From contig CAZUAI010000091.1 in the NCBI GenBank assembly GCA_964617875.1, forward strand, positions 1 through 22,117: 22,117 bases of DNA, in the 5' to 3' direction. Below the pieces are notes generated by a model, which was given only the letters and a program-made list of their open reading frames with translations, was not told the origin of the DNA and did not search any database. Of this stretch, positions 7,086-14,436 are shown piece after piece; positions within the stretch are counted from its first letter, which is position 1, and every line of letters starts with the position of its first letter. The position numbers and the translations under genes are program-made. This stretch comes from CAZMVY01 sp964617875 (GTDB lineage: Bacteria > Planctomycetota > Phycisphaerae > UBA1845 > PWPN01).

Positions 7086-8578
7086 AAGAGAACCCTGACG
7101 TTTCCGTATCGCTGATCTTCGAACAAAGCACCCCCGGGGCGTGCGCGGTGGCGCTGCCGGCCGCGGACGTCCCGCCCACCGATCCGAGGTCGGTCGTCCC
7201 GCCGGAACTCCTGGCCGATGCCCCCCCACCGCTGCCGGAGGTCGCCGAGCCGACGCTTGTGCGCCACTACACGCGGCTGGCGCATCGGCTCTTCAGCGTC
7301 GATGCGAACTTCTACCCCCTGGGCTCCTGTTCGATGAAATACAACCCCCGCATCAACGAGCGGGCGGCGGGCCTCCCGGGCTTCGTCCACGTACACCCGC
7401 TGCAGGACGATCGGGACGTCCAGGGCACCCTGGAATTGCTCTACCATCTGCGTGTCTTCCTTGCCGAGATCGCCGGCCTGGCCGAGGTCACGCTCCAGCC
7501 GGCCGCCGGGGCCCACGGCGAGATGACCGGACTGATGATCATCAATGCCTACCACCGTTCGCGCGGCGAGGACCGGCCGAAGGTTCTCGCGCCCGACACG
7601 GCTCACGGCACGAACCCCGCGAGCTGCACGGTCTGCGGCCGCTGCGCCGTCGCGGTCAACTCCCTGCCGAACGGGCGCGTCGATCTCGACGATCTGCGCC
7701 GCAAGGTCGATGCGCAGACGGCCGCCCTGATGATCACGAACCCGAACACGGCCGGGCTGTTCGATCCGCAGATTGCGCAGATCGCGCAAATCGTCCACGA
7801 CGCCGGGGCCCTGCTCTACCTTGACGGCGCCAACATGAACGCCATTCTCGGCATCGCGCGGCCCGGCGATTTCGGCGTCGATGTCATGCACTACAACACG
7901 CACAAGACGTTCAGCACGCCGCACGGCTGCGGCGGCCCGGGCGCCGGTCCGGTGGCGGTGGCCGAGCCGCTCCGGCCGTTCCTGCCGGTGCCGCAGGTTA
8001 CCCGCCGCGACGACGGCACGTACGCGCTCGATGACGACCGTCCGCAGTCCATCGGCCGCGTCCGCCGGTTCTTCGGACAGGTCGGCGTGCTGATCCGCGC
8101 CTACACGTACATCCGGGCGCTCGGGCCGGACGGCCTGCGCGACGTGAGCGAAAAGGCGGTGCTGTCGGCGAACTATCTGGCCGCGCGTCTGAAGGGGGTC
8201 TGCGAGCTGCCGTTTCCCGGGCCTTACGCCCACGAGTTCATCGCCGTACCGCAGTTCCGCGAACGGGGCGTGACGGAACTCGATGTGGCCAAGCGGCTGA
8301 TCGACTTCGGCATCCATCCGCCGACGATGAGCTGGCCCGTGGCGCACTGCCTGATGATCGAGCCGACGGAAACGGAGTCGCTGGCGACGCTGGATGCATT
8401 CGCCGACGCGCTGGCGCAGATCGCCGAGGAGGCCGCGACCCGGCCCGACCGGCTCCACAACGCGCCGTTCACAACACCCGTCGCACGTCTGGATGAAGTC
8501 GCCGCGGCCCGCCGTCCCGATCTCCGCTGGCGCGCGCCCGCGCAGGACAGGCACGTCTCGACGGCCGCGCACTCGTGA
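7082..8578 (+). CDS. gcvPB: Glycine dehydrogenase (decarboxylating) subunit 2, GcvPB
   Basis: This is the C-terminal, PLP-binding half of the split P protein, 498 residues. The Schiff-base lysine is K275 in 'HYNTHKTFSTPHG', followed by the glycine-rich 'CGGPGAGPV'. Other marks are 'YPLGSCSMKYNPR', 'QPAAGAHGEMTG', 'DTAHGTNPASC', 'NPNTAGLFD' and 'HEFIAVPQF'. It closes the gcvT-gcvH-gcvPA-gcvPB run. The dihydrolipoamide dehydrogenase (L protein) and the lipoylation enzymes are not in the window and must be supplied from elsewhere. The 149 bases after the stop carry a possible promoter for the next gene. Confidence 0.96.
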   Translation: MKENPDVSVSLIFEQSTPGACAVALPAADVPPTDPRSVVPPELLADAPPPLPEVAEPTLVRHYTRLAHRLFSVDANFYPLGSCSMKYNPRINERAAGLPGFVHVHPLQDDRDVQGTLELLYHLRVFLAEIAGLAEVTLQPAAGAHGEMTGLMIINAYHRSRGEDRPKVLAPDTAHGTNPASCTVCGRCAVAVNSLPNGRVDLDDLRRKVDAQTAALMITNPNTAGLFDPQIAQIAQIVHDAGALLYLDGANMNAILGIARPGDFGVDVMHYNTHKTFSTPHGCGGPGAGPVAVAEPLRPFLPVPQVTRRDDGTYALDDDRPQSIGRVRRFFGQVGVLIRAYTYIRALGPDGLRDVSEKAVLSANYLAARLKGVCELPFPGPYAHEFIAVPQFRERGVTELDVAKRLIDFGIHPPTMSWPVAHCLMIEPTETESLATLDAFADALAQIAEEAATRPDRLHNAPFTTPVARLDEVAAARRPDLRWRAPAQDRHVSTAAHS

Positions 8579-8606
8579 ATGGGGCCTTGCCCGCGCGGAG
8601 GGCATC

Positions 8607-8636
8607 TTGCCCCGCCTGCGGTTTCGGCGATACTAT
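8607..8636 (+). promoter_or_regulatory. Possible promoter for the sugar isomerase-like gene
   Basis: TTGCCC (8607-8612) and TACTAT (8631-8636) are 18 bases apart, about 90 bases before the next start codon. The match is moderate, and readthrough from the gcv genes is an alternative. Confidence 0.35.
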
Positions 8637-8727
8637 CCGGCGCGACGGGCCGGACGGCGTATCCCCTTGTGTCGAGGGCGGGAGCCGTCAGCGCCGTGCG
8701 AGCTTGCGCACGAGAAGGAGCCGAACC

Positions 8728-9576
8728 ATGCTGAAGCTGGGCATGCACGTGGACAACTGGCGGCATCAGGACGCGACCTACGAGGTTCCCTGCCAGTTTG
8801 CGAAGGACCACGGGATGGAGTACATCGAGTTCGGGACCGTGGACGGCGATTACTTCGTCCAGGCGCTCGGCTACAACCCGCACATTCCCCTGCATTCCGA
8901 CCCGCTCAAGCTCAAGCGCTATCTCGACAAGATGGGCCTGAAGATGTCGCAGCTCGACGCGGCCTATCCCATCTCGTTCCCCGAGGGGCAATACCGCGGC
9001 ATCCCGTACACGATCCGCGCGATCCAGTTCGCCCGCGCCGTCGGCTGCCCGTGCGTCGACACGACCGACGGGGCGCGCAAGGCCGAGGGCTACACGGACG
9101 AGGAGGTCATGGTCCTCATCAAGCAGTACTACCGCGTCGTCCTCGAATGGGCCGAGACGCACGACGTCATCATCAATGTCGAGCCGCACGGACCGTACAC
9201 GACCAACCCGGACACCATGGAACGGATCCTCAGCATGTTCGACACGCCCCGGCTGCGGATGAACTTCGACACGGGCAACACGTTCATCTCCGGCCAGGAT
9301 CCGGTGAAGTTCCTGAAACGCTTCCGTCACAAGGTATCGCATCTGCACATCAAGGACGTGAGCGAATCACTCGCGAAGGCCGTTCGCGGCGAGGAAACGG
9401 GCATCTCCACGTCGGTCGTCGCGATCGGCGAGGGCGTCAACGCGGAGAACATTGCCGGCTGCATCGAGATCCTGAAGGACATGAAATGGGACGGCGTGCT
9501 GTCGATCGAGGCCGAGGCCGCCCCCGGCAAGATCGAGCAGAGCCTTGAGTGGCTGCGGAAGGAAATCGCGCGCTGA
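8728..9576 (+). CDS. Sugar phosphate isomerase/epimerase-like TIM-barrel protein
   Basis: A 282-residue member of the xylose isomerase-like/AP endonuclease 2 TIM-barrel superfamily, which includes ketose epimerases, inosose isomerases and related enzymes. The likely divalent-metal ligands lie at the ends of successive beta strands: E152 ('INVEPHG'), D181 ('NFDTGN'), H207 ('HLHIKD') and E261 ('SIEAEA'). The substrate cannot be read from the sequence. The start is firm, with AAGGAG at 8715-8720 seven bases upstream. There is no signal peptide, so the protein is cytoplasmic. It may act in carbohydrate breakdown together with the secreted glycosidases nearby (inference). Confidence 0.85.
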   Translation: MLKLGMHVDNWRHQDATYEVPCQFAKDHGMEYIEFGTVDGDYFVQALGYNPHIPLHSDPLKLKRYLDKMGLKMSQLDAAYPISFPEGQYRGIPYTIRAIQFARAVGCPCVDTTDGARKAEGYTDEEVMVLIKQYYRVVLEWAETHDVIINVEPHGPYTTNPDTMERILSMFDTPRLRMNFDTGNTFISGQDPVKFLKRFRHKVSHLHIKDVSESLAKAVRGEETGISTSVVAIGEGVNAENIAGCIEILKDMKWDGVLSIEAEAAPGKIEQSLEWLRKEIAR

Positions 9577-9842
9577 ACGAGTTCCGGGGGCGGCACAACC
9601 ACCCCCCCGTTCCCGGCGAGACAGCGTTGTCGAACAGGCCCCTCATACCTCCCCGCCGGGGGATCCTGCCGTCCGTCCATTCCCGTGACGCAGGCTCCCG
9701 GCGCCGCCGCACGTCCGCCGGCGGGACTCATCGCTCAAAACGACGCATCGCGTAACCTCTTTCGCTGCCGAACGTTAGAAGTCGCGGCGCGCCCCTCGTG
9801 ACGTTCGCTCCGCCGGACTTAGTGGACGAACCTGGACCGCTG

Positions 9843-9872
9843 TTCGCAGCCGCCGGACCGGGCGGATATGAT
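9843..9872 (+). promoter_or_regulatory. Possible promoter for the GH5-like gene
   Basis: The -10 match TATGAT (9867-9872) is good. The -35 candidate TTCGCA (9843-9848), 18 bases upstream, is weak. The predicted transcript would have a 5' leader of about 120 bases. Confidence 0.4.
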
Positions 9873-9932
9873 AAGTTATGTATGCAACGCCGCGGCGAAG
9901 CCTCAGCCCCGGCATGGCGAACAGGCCGAACT

Positions 9933-9942
9933 AAAACGTTTT
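9933..9942. promoter_or_regulatory. Perfect 10-bp palindrome AAAACGTTTT
   Basis: An AT-rich perfect palindrome in GC-rich surroundings, 57 bases before the glycosidase start and downstream of its predicted promoter. It could be an operator, but no regulator is identified. Confidence 0.3.
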
Positions 9943-9999
9943 CGTGACCCGCCCCGGTGGACTGCCCGCGTGCGCGAGGACGTACTGAGGAATCCGAGA

Positions 10000-11922
10000 A
10001 TGAAGCAAAGCATGCGATGGCTTGCGGCGGCCGGCGCGGTGAGCGTCATCGCCCTTCCTGCGACGGCGTACGGCCAGGGCTACGTGCAGATCCAGGGGGA
10101 TCAGTTCAAGTGCGACGGCCTCGTCGTCAAGATCAAGGGGACCAACTACTACCCGAAGAACCACATGTGGGCCGACATGTGGAGCAGTTGGGACTGGACG
10201 GAGATCACGACGGAGGCGCAGATGATGCGCCAGATGGGACTGAACGCCGCACGCATCCTCGTTCCCTACTCGAACGGCGGATGGAACGGCGCCAATCCGC
10301 CCGCCAGCCGCCTCCAGATGCTCGAAGACATCGTGAACCACTTCGGTGCCAACGGCATCCGCAGTTGCGTCACGCTCTTTGACTGGGAAACGTCCTTCCC
10401 CGCGCAGGGCACCTCGCGCGAGGCCGAGCACCTCAGTTACCTCAGCGCGATCGTCAACCGCCTTAAGAACAACAAGCACGTCTTCCTGTGGGACGTGAAG
10501 AACGAGCCCGACCACCCCAGCAACATCGGCGGCTACGACAACTGGGACTTCTCTCCCACCCAGCGTGACAAGATCGTGAGCTGGCTTCAGCGGATGTGCA
10601 ACGCCGTACGCGCCATCGACGCCAACCACCCCGTCTCCGCCGGCATCCGCTGGTGGCAGAACACCCAGGATGTGCTCCCCTTCGTCAACGTCGCCATCTT
10701 CCATTCCTATTGGCCCAACATCAGCACGCAGGAGATCCCCGACGTCAAGGGCTACATGGGCGGCAATCCCAAGCCGATCCTCGTCGAGGAATACGGCTGG
10801 CCGTCCAACCCCAACCCCTGCTACCGCGATGGACGCTACATCACCGATTACAACGAGACCGCGCAGCTCGACCTCTACATCAGCCACATGACGGCCTTCC
10901 AGGAGCACAACATCGCCGGCGGCATCCAATGGATGACCTTCGACGCCAAGGCGTACACCGCAAACCCCAACGAGAGTTTCGAGAACTATTTCGGCCTCTG
11001 GCGATACGATTACACGCTGAAGCCCGCCGGGGTCTACTACCGCGATCACGGTTTCGTCGCCCAGTTCCTCGGCGTGATGAACGCCACACCACCCGCCGCG
11101 CCCGCGTCGCTGGCCGTGACGGTTCCCTCGTCGTGGGCCAATCTCACCTGGCAGAATCCGACCGATAGCGACTTCGTCGCCACCATGGTCCGCGTCAGCA
11201 CGACCGCGTACCCTGCGAGCCCGTCGTCCGATACGGCCGTCGGCCTGCGATATGCCCCGCCGGGCTCAAGCGATGCGGCGATCTATGGGCCGGTCGTCGT
11301 CGGGACCTCGTACTACTTCTCCGCCTTCGCACGGGACTGGAGCGGCAACTGGTCGCCCCCCGCCCACACGGCGATCATCGCGGCCCCCGACACCACGCCG
11401 CCGGCGCCGGTGACGAGCTTCTCCGCAACCAGCCTGACCAATGCGATTCGCCTGAGCTGGCGAAATCCGTCCGATCGCGATTTCAAGGCCACCGCCATCC
11501 GCTATTCCACCGACGGCTACCCGGCCGCACCGACAGACGGCACCCTGCTGGCGGATCGGCAGGCCGCCCCCGGGAGCAGCGATGCCTGCGAGCATACGGG
11601 CCTGGTGCCCGGCGTGCGGTACTACTACTCGGCCTTCGCTTATGACAACGCTGCCGTGCCCAACTGCGCCGCCCCCGCGAACGCCACCGGCGCACAGTCT
11701 TCCGAAGCCGACTTTGATCACGACGGCGACGTCGATCTCGGCGACTTCAGCCTCATGCAGATGTGCTTCAACGGGCCCAACGTTCCGCCGTCGCTCCCCG
11801 CGTCATGCGGCAAGGCCGACCTGGACAATGACGGCGACGTGGACCTCGGCGACTTTACCCTCTTCCAGTCGTGCTTCTCGGGTTCGAACCAGCTGGTGCC
11901 GATCGCATGCATCGGCCGGTAG
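10000..11922 (+). CDS. Secreted GH5-like (clan GH-A) glycoside hydrolase with two FN3 domains and dockerin-like C terminus
   Basis: A 640-residue exported hydrolase. Residues 1-25 form a signal peptide ('MRWLAAAGAVSVIALPATAYGQ'). The catalytic barrel covers about 26-360. The likely acid/base is E169 in 'WDVKNEPDH' and the nucleophile E264 in 'ILVEEYGWP', the clan GH-A pattern of cellulase- or mannanase-type retaining enzymes. Two fibronectin type III-like domains follow (about 362-462 and 466-566), each carrying 'APPGSSDA' or a close variant. Residues 568-640 hold two dockerin-like calcium loops ('DFDHDGDVDLGDF' and 'DLDNDGDVDLGDF') with 'CFNGPN'. The polysaccharide substrate is not determined. 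The start is set by GAGG nine bases before the ATG. An in-frame ATG at 9868 falls inside the promoter and was rejected. Confidence 0.85.
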   Translation: MKQSMRWLAAAGAVSVIALPATAYGQGYVQIQGDQFKCDGLVVKIKGTNYYPKNHMWADMWSSWDWTEITTEAQMMRQMGLNAARILVPYSNGGWNGANPPASRLQMLEDIVNHFGANGIRSCVTLFDWETSFPAQGTSREAEHLSYLSAIVNRLKNNKHVFLWDVKNEPDHPSNIGGYDNWDFSPTQRDKIVSWLQRMCNAVRAIDANHPVSAGIRWWQNTQDVLPFVNVAIFHSYWPNISTQEIPDVKGYMGGNPKPILVEEYGWPSNPNPCYRDGRYITDYNETAQLDLYISHMTAFQEHNIAGGIQWMTFDAKAYTANPNESFENYFGLWRYDYTLKPAGVYYRDHGFVAQFLGVMNATPPAAPASLAVTVPSSWANLTWQNPTDSDFVATMVRVSTTAYPASPSSDTAVGLRYAPPGSSDAAIYGPVVVGTSYYFSAFARDWSGNWSPPAHTAIIAAPDTTPPAPVTSFSATSLTNAIRLSWRNPSDRDFKATAIRYSTDGYPAAPTDGTLLADRQAAPGSSDACEHTGLVPGVRYYYSAFAYDNAAVPNCAAPANATGAQSSEADFDHDGDVDLGDFSLMQMCFNGPNVPPSLPASCGKADLDNDGDVDLGDFTLFQSCFSGSNQLVPIACIGR

Positions 11923-11964
11923 CCCCCGCTGCTGCGCGCCGCAAGGGCGGGGAACGCCTCCGCT

Positions 11965-11984
11965 GGCGTGGCCGTTGCCACGCC
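11965..11984 (+). terminator. Hairpin after the glycosidase gene
   Basis: GGCGTGGC and GCCACGCC form a perfect 8-bp stem with a CGTT loop, 43 bases after the stop and 16 bases before the helicase ATG. There is no T-tract, so it could be a weak terminator or an RNA structure affecting the helicase start. Confidence 0.35.
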
Positions 11985-12000
11985 GCTACCCTGAACGTTG

Positions 12001-14310
12001 ATGTCCGAGGCTTGGCTCGACGACCTGAACCCCGCCCAGCGAGAAGCCGTTAGGTATGGCGACGGCCCGCTCCTCGTCATTGCCGGCGCAGGGACCGGCA
12101 AGACCAAGACGCTGGCCTGCCGCGTCGCCTGGCTCATCGCAAGGGGCGTGCCGCCGGACCGCATTCTGCTGCTGACGTTCACCCGCCGTGCGGCCGCCGA
12201 AATGATCAGCCGGGCCGGCCACCTGATCGGCCAGGCCGAAGGGGGCGCCGCCGGCAAGGTCTGGGGCGGGACCTTCCACGCCGTCGCCAATCGCCTGCTT
12301 CGGTACTACGGCCGCGCCATTGGAGTGTTGCCGGACTTCACCGTCATGGACCAGGGCGACGCGGCGGACATGATGAACCTCATCCGCGGCGAACTGGGCC
12401 TCGCCAGGACGGACAAGCGGTTTCCCCGCAAGGACACGCTCGTCGCCATCTACTCGCGCGTCGTCAATTCGCAGGACAAGCTCGACACCGTGCTGAAACG
12501 GCACTTCCCCTGGTGCGAGGACGCGATCGACGGCATCCGCCGCATCTTCGAGCGATACGTCGAGCGCAAGCGCGAGCATAACGTCGTCGATTACGATGAC
12601 CTTCTGCTGCTGTGGGCCGCCTTGTGCCGGGCCCCGCGGGTCGGTGACAGCGTGGCGGACCGATTCGACCACATTCTCGTGGACGAGTACCAGGACACCA
12701 ACGCCGTCCAGGCCGCGATCCTCCAGGGCATGCGGAGGAACCGCCGCAACATCATGGTCGTCGGCGACGATGCCCAGTCGATCTACTCGTTCCGGGCGGC
12801 GACGGTCCGCAACATCCTCGATTTCCCCAGGCAGTTCCACGGAGCGCACATCGTCACGCTCGAACAGAACTACCGCTCGACCGGGCCGATCCTCGCCGCG
12901 TCCAACGCGGTCATGTCGGCCGCGAAGGAACGCTACACCAAGGAACTCTGGTCGAGCCGCCCGTCTTCGCAGAGGCCGGTGCTGCTGACCTGCGCGGACG
13001 AGCCGGAGCAATGCCGCGTCGTGTGCGAGAACATCCTCCGGCATCTGGAGCAGGGCACAGCGCTCCGCCGGCAGGGCGTGCTCTTCCGCGCCGGCCATCA
13101 CAGCGACCAGCTCGAGATCGAACTGGCCCGGCGGAAGATCCCGTTTCACAAGTACGGCGGGCTGAAGTTCATCGAGGCCGCACACATCAAGGACATGCTC
13201 GCGTTCCTGCGGATCCTGGAGAACCCGCACGACGCGATCTCGTGGTTCCGGGTGCTGCAACTTCTGGATGGCATCGGACCGCGTTCGGCCCGGCGGCTGA
13301 TCGAGGTCCTCGGCGTGCGCCGCCAGACGAACGACGCGCAGCGCGAGGCAGAGCAATCCGCAGACGCCGACCGGCCCGGTCCCGCATCGCCTGGGAGCGT
13401 CGCGAAGGCCGGCCCGGCCGTGTCCGCGGTGTCACCTCTGCAGCGGCTATTCGCAAGCCCGCCGGACGTCCCTGCGGCGGCGCGGGACGCATACGAGGGT
13501 CTGCGCCAGGCGCTGGCCGAGTGCTGCGGCGTCAAACCGATCCGGCTGCCGAAGAAAAGGAACCGCCGCCGCAGCGAGGCCGATCATCGCGAAGAGGTGC
13601 CCGACGCGAAGGCAATGCCCCCGGATGACGCCGAAACGCAGACGAGCGTCCCGATCGAACGCGAATCGCAGCCGGGCGCCCCGGAAACCCCCGCACACCG
13701 GGACGAGCCCCCCCTGGCCGCGCAGATCGAACGGCTTCGCCTTTTCTATGAGCCGATCTTCGAGCGGACCTACGAGAATGCGAAGATGCGCCTCCGCGAC
13801 ATCGAGATGCTGCAACAGGTCGCCGGCGGCTACCGCTCGCGGGGGCGCTTTATCACCGACCTGACGCTCGATCCGCCGACCTCTACGTCCGACCTGGCCC
13901 AGGCCCCCTTCCTGGAAGAAGACTATCTCATCCTCAGCACGATTCACTCTGCCAAGGGCTGCGAGTGGGATGTCGTGCACATCCTCCACGCCGCCGACGG
14001 GATGATCCCCTCGGACATGGCCGTCGAGGATCAGGACGGCATCGAAGAGGAACGCCGGCTGCTCTACGTCGCGATGACGCGGGCGAAGGACATGCTCTAC
14101 GTCTACTTCCCGCTACGCTACTACCACACCCGGTGGGCAACCGGCGACCGGCACAGCTACGCGCAGCTCTCGCGATTCATCGCCGACACCGCCCGGCACC
14201 TCTTCGAGGAACGCAGCGCATCAGGAAGACGCGACGCAGACTTCCCGACGCGGGCGCAGACAACCGCCGACGTCCGCGACTGGCTCAATCGGCTGTGGCG
14301 TGACAAGTAG
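12001..14310 (+). CDS. UvrD/PcrA/Rep-type superfamily 1A DNA helicase
   Basis: A 769-residue ATP-dependent 3'-5' DNA helicase, cytoplasmic, of the repair and replication-restart type. All motifs are visible: Q-motif region 'LNPAQREAV', Walker A 'GAGTGKTK' (K34), 'LTFTRRAAAEM', 'GTFHAVANRLLR', motif II 'DEYQDTN' (D228/E229), motif III 'VVGDDAQSIYSFRAA', motif IV 'LEQNYRST', motif V 'STIHSAKGCEWD' and motif VI 'RLLYVAMTRAKD'. Between about 440 and 572, in the 2B region, there is an Ala/Pro/charged, low-complexity stretch including a basic 'PKKRNRRR'. The C-terminal PcrA/UvrD tail is short. The ATG at 12001 is preceded by an in-frame TTG, and no clear ribosome site is seen. Confidence 0.93.
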   Translation: MSEAWLDDLNPAQREAVRYGDGPLLVIAGAGTGKTKTLACRVAWLIARGVPPDRILLLTFTRRAAAEMISRAGHLIGQAEGGAAGKVWGGTFHAVANRLLRYYGRAIGVLPDFTVMDQGDAADMMNLIRGELGLARTDKRFPRKDTLVAIYSRVVNSQDKLDTVLKRHFPWCEDAIDGIRRIFERYVERKREHNVVDYDDLLLLWAALCRAPRVGDSVADRFDHILVDEYQDTNAVQAAILQGMRRNRRNIMVVGDDAQSIYSFRAATVRNILDFPRQFHGAHIVTLEQNYRSTGPILAASNAVMSAAKERYTKELWSSRPSSQRPVLLTCADEPEQCRVVCENILRHLEQGTALRRQGVLFRAGHHSDQLEIELARRKIPFHKYGGLKFIEAAHIKDMLAFLRILENPHDAISWFRVLQLLDGIGPRSARRLIEVLGVRRQTNDAQREAEQSADADRPGPASPGSVAKAGPAVSAVSPLQRLFASPPDVPAAARDAYEGLRQALAECCGVKPIRLPKKRNRRRSEADHREEVPDAKAMPPDDAETQTSVPIERESQPGAPETPAHRDEPPLAAQIERLRLFYEPIFERTYENAKMRLRDIEMLQQVAGGYRSRGRFITDLTLDPPTSTSDLAQAPFLEEDYLILSTIHSAKGCEWDVVHILHAADGMIPSDMAVEDQDGIEEERRLLYVAMTRAKDMLYVYFPLRYYHTRWATGDRHSYAQLSRFIADTARHLFEERSASGRRDADFPTRAQTTADVRDWLNRLWRDK

Positions 14311-14318
14311 CCCGCCGG

Positions 14319-14361
14319 GGTGCAGCCCTGGCGCCAGAAACCCTCGACAGGCGGGACTGCC
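14319..14361. repeat. Dispersed structured repeat, copy 1
   Basis: This stretch between the convergent helicase and bamA genes shares ordered blocks with 20478-20521: GGTGCAGCC, TGGCG, CAG, ACAGGC, GG and TGCC, with variable spacing. Block conservation at two unrelated loci suggests a short dispersed repeat. A GC hairpin (14369-14389) follows. Confidence 0.45.
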
Positions 14362-14436
14362 GACGGTTCGCGGCGGCGGCCGCCCCGCGATGCCGTTTGT
14401 CGTCGTCGGCCGGGTCTCTGGATCCCCGCGACCGGC

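Larger units (their letters stand above)
9577..9999. other. 423-base intergenic region before the GH5-like gene
   Basis: No credible gene was found here. Just after the isomerase stop there is a G-run/C-run pair (about 9587-9609) that could form a GC hairpin, but without a T-tract. The right part holds a promoter-like element (9843-9872) and a leader of about 120 bases with the palindrome AAAACGTTTT (9933-9942). I recognise no riboswitch. Confidence 0.5.

Noticed and set aside
6063..8605. Two long overlapping minus-strand frames (6063-7229 and 6830-8605)
   Set aside because: They are antisense to gcvPA and gcvPB and have no recognisable motif or ribosome site.
11879..11892. GGGTTCGAACC, resembling a tRNA T-arm
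   Set aside because: It lies within the dockerin-like coding sequence of the glycosidase, and no acceptor, D or anticodon arms can be placed around it.
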